NCBI GenBank assembly: GCA_965215845.1
Contig: CBDCEL010000004.1
Coordinates: 620,001 to 684,000 of the forward strand
DNA length: 64,000 nucleotides
Direction: 5' to 3'
Origin: Aurantibacter_A sp965215845
GTDB taxonomy: Bacteria; Bacteroidota; Bacteroidia; Flavobacteriales; Flavobacteriaceae
Program-made: the position numbers and the translations under genes
The notes under the pieces: generated by a model
Databases searched by the model: none
What the model saw: the letters and a program-made list of their open reading frames with translations, nothing else
Told to the model about the DNA's origin: nothing
In this document: piece by piece, positions 63,582 to 64,000 of the stretch
Position numbering within the stretch: position 1 is the first letter of the stretch
Layout: each line of letters begins with the position of its first letter

Positions 63582-64000
63582 ATGACAAATAGTAATTCTA
63601 ATTTAAATCCCTCAAAACTTAGAATGACATGGTGGCTTTATTGCGCTGTTGGCTTTATTATAGGGCATTTATTATTTGGTTTAATAGGACATGGATTCAC
63701 TGGATCTCATGAAGGAAGGCCAATAGGAATATCTGCTTTTGCGCACACAGTGGCTTTAATTATTGGCGGTTTGACTGTTTTCTTTATCCAAAGAATTGGA
63801 CTTAAACCTTGGCTTCGAATTTCAAATAGTAGAATTATATACTCTGTTATTATTTATGTAATTGCTTTTCAGTTTGCTGCATATGTTCTTAGACCACCAT
63901 TTGATCATTTTTTTGCCATGCCTGTCCTTGGAATAGCATTGTGGTTCTCATTTGACAAATTAAAATTAAGCCGAATTATTTTACTCTTGACCGCAGTATT
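63582..64000 (+). CDS. multi-pass membrane protein of the next cassette (cut by window edge)
   Basis: ATG 63582 opens a frame that is still open at the window edge (139 complete codons). The protein begins MTNSNSNLNPSKLRMTWWLY and has four hydrophobic segments so far (around residues 18-35, 55-75, 90-110 and 115-130), with a conserved-looking GHGFTGSHEG loop. I do not recognise the family. It starts 36 bases after the unit boundary and is AT-rich, like the preceding cassette. Confidence 0.65.
   Translation, partial: MTNSNSNLNPSKLRMTWWLYCAVGFIIGHLLFGLIGHGFTGSHEGRPIGISAFAHTVALIIGGLTVFFIQRIGLKPWLRISNSRIIYSVIIYVIAFQFAAYVLRPPFDHFFAMPVLGIALWFSFDKLKLSRIILLLTAV

Noticed and set aside
1..64000. tRNA or rRNA genes, riboswitches
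   Set aside because: I looked for tRNA-like T-loops (GGTTCRANYCC) with flanking stems and found no complete cloverleaf; no rRNA-like stretch and no riboswitch-type leader was seen. A covariance-model search would be decisive.

Overview
The window looks like a chromosome segment of a marine-type member of the Flavobacteriaceae (Bacteroidota). Three things point there: large secreted adhesin-like proteins ending in type IX secretion (T9SS) sorting domains, many lipoproteins with an N-terminal lipobox, and TAnnTTTG-type -7 promoter elements with A-rich leaders instead of strong Shine-Dalgarno sites. A bshC gene (bacillithiol synthesis) and the RDD/SpoIIM/DUF4129/DUF4350/MoxR/DUF58 block are also typical of the group. 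I cannot assign a genus.

Layout. 1-2442: a NUDIX hydrolase cut by the left edge, a divergent cyclophilin lipoprotein whose start codon overlaps the NUDIX start in a CCATGG palindrome, a TRIC-type channel and an RDD protein. 2620-8730: a compact six-gene operon (SpoIIM-like, membrane protein, DUF4129, DUF4350, MoxR ATPase, DUF58). 8808-17678: gamma-glutamyltransferase, DUF1080 protein, monooxygenase-like protein, VOC protein, WYL regulator, M28 peptidase, DUF2007 and a TPR protein. 17673-19889 (minus): nitronate monooxygenase-like protein and mnmA. 20113-22590: two fasciclin lipoproteins separated by a long inverted repeat. 22890-32093 (minus): a 3067-residue secreted protein with 29 SprB-type repeats. 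32462-36320 (minus): DUF3820, pyrG, yidC. 36368-42017: a TIM-barrel protein, then on the minus strand guaA, a LysM/periplasmic-binding chimera, OsmC and a DUF922 protein. 42141-47875: three tandem TPR/transmembrane/HTH regulators sharing one output module. 48111-55117: a lipoprotein, a CDC (thiol-activated cytolysin) relative and a T9SS surface protein; the last two each carry one frameshift. 55280-60068: a PNPOx-like flavoprotein, bshC and a large M14 peptidase. 60069-64000: an AT-rich accessory region.

The most unusual parts are the following. (i) The cytolysin-family lipoprotein at 49154-51126 has a four-repeat, propeller-like C-terminal region where the membrane-binding domain 4 of classical cytolysins would be; its lipoprotein neighbour shares its leader and signal-peptide start. 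(ii) The right end is a cassette-like array: two 279-bp, highly structured, near-identical direct repeats bound a promoter-poor AT-rich four-gene unit. The first 10 bases of that unit are the exact reverse complement of 10 bases just after its last gene, as in integron cassettes, but the spacer is far larger than a normal attC. (iii) The SprB-like gene holds a 681-bp tandem duplication and one isolated repeat module of about 67% GC.

How the genes relate: T9SS cargo, LysM, TPR and lipoprotein genes suggest a surface-oriented, polymer-degrading, possibly gliding or predatory lifestyle. Housekeeping genes (mnmA, pyrG, yidC, guaA, bshC) lie between the accessory blocks. No tRNA, rRNA, CRISPR array, transposase or integrase was seen.
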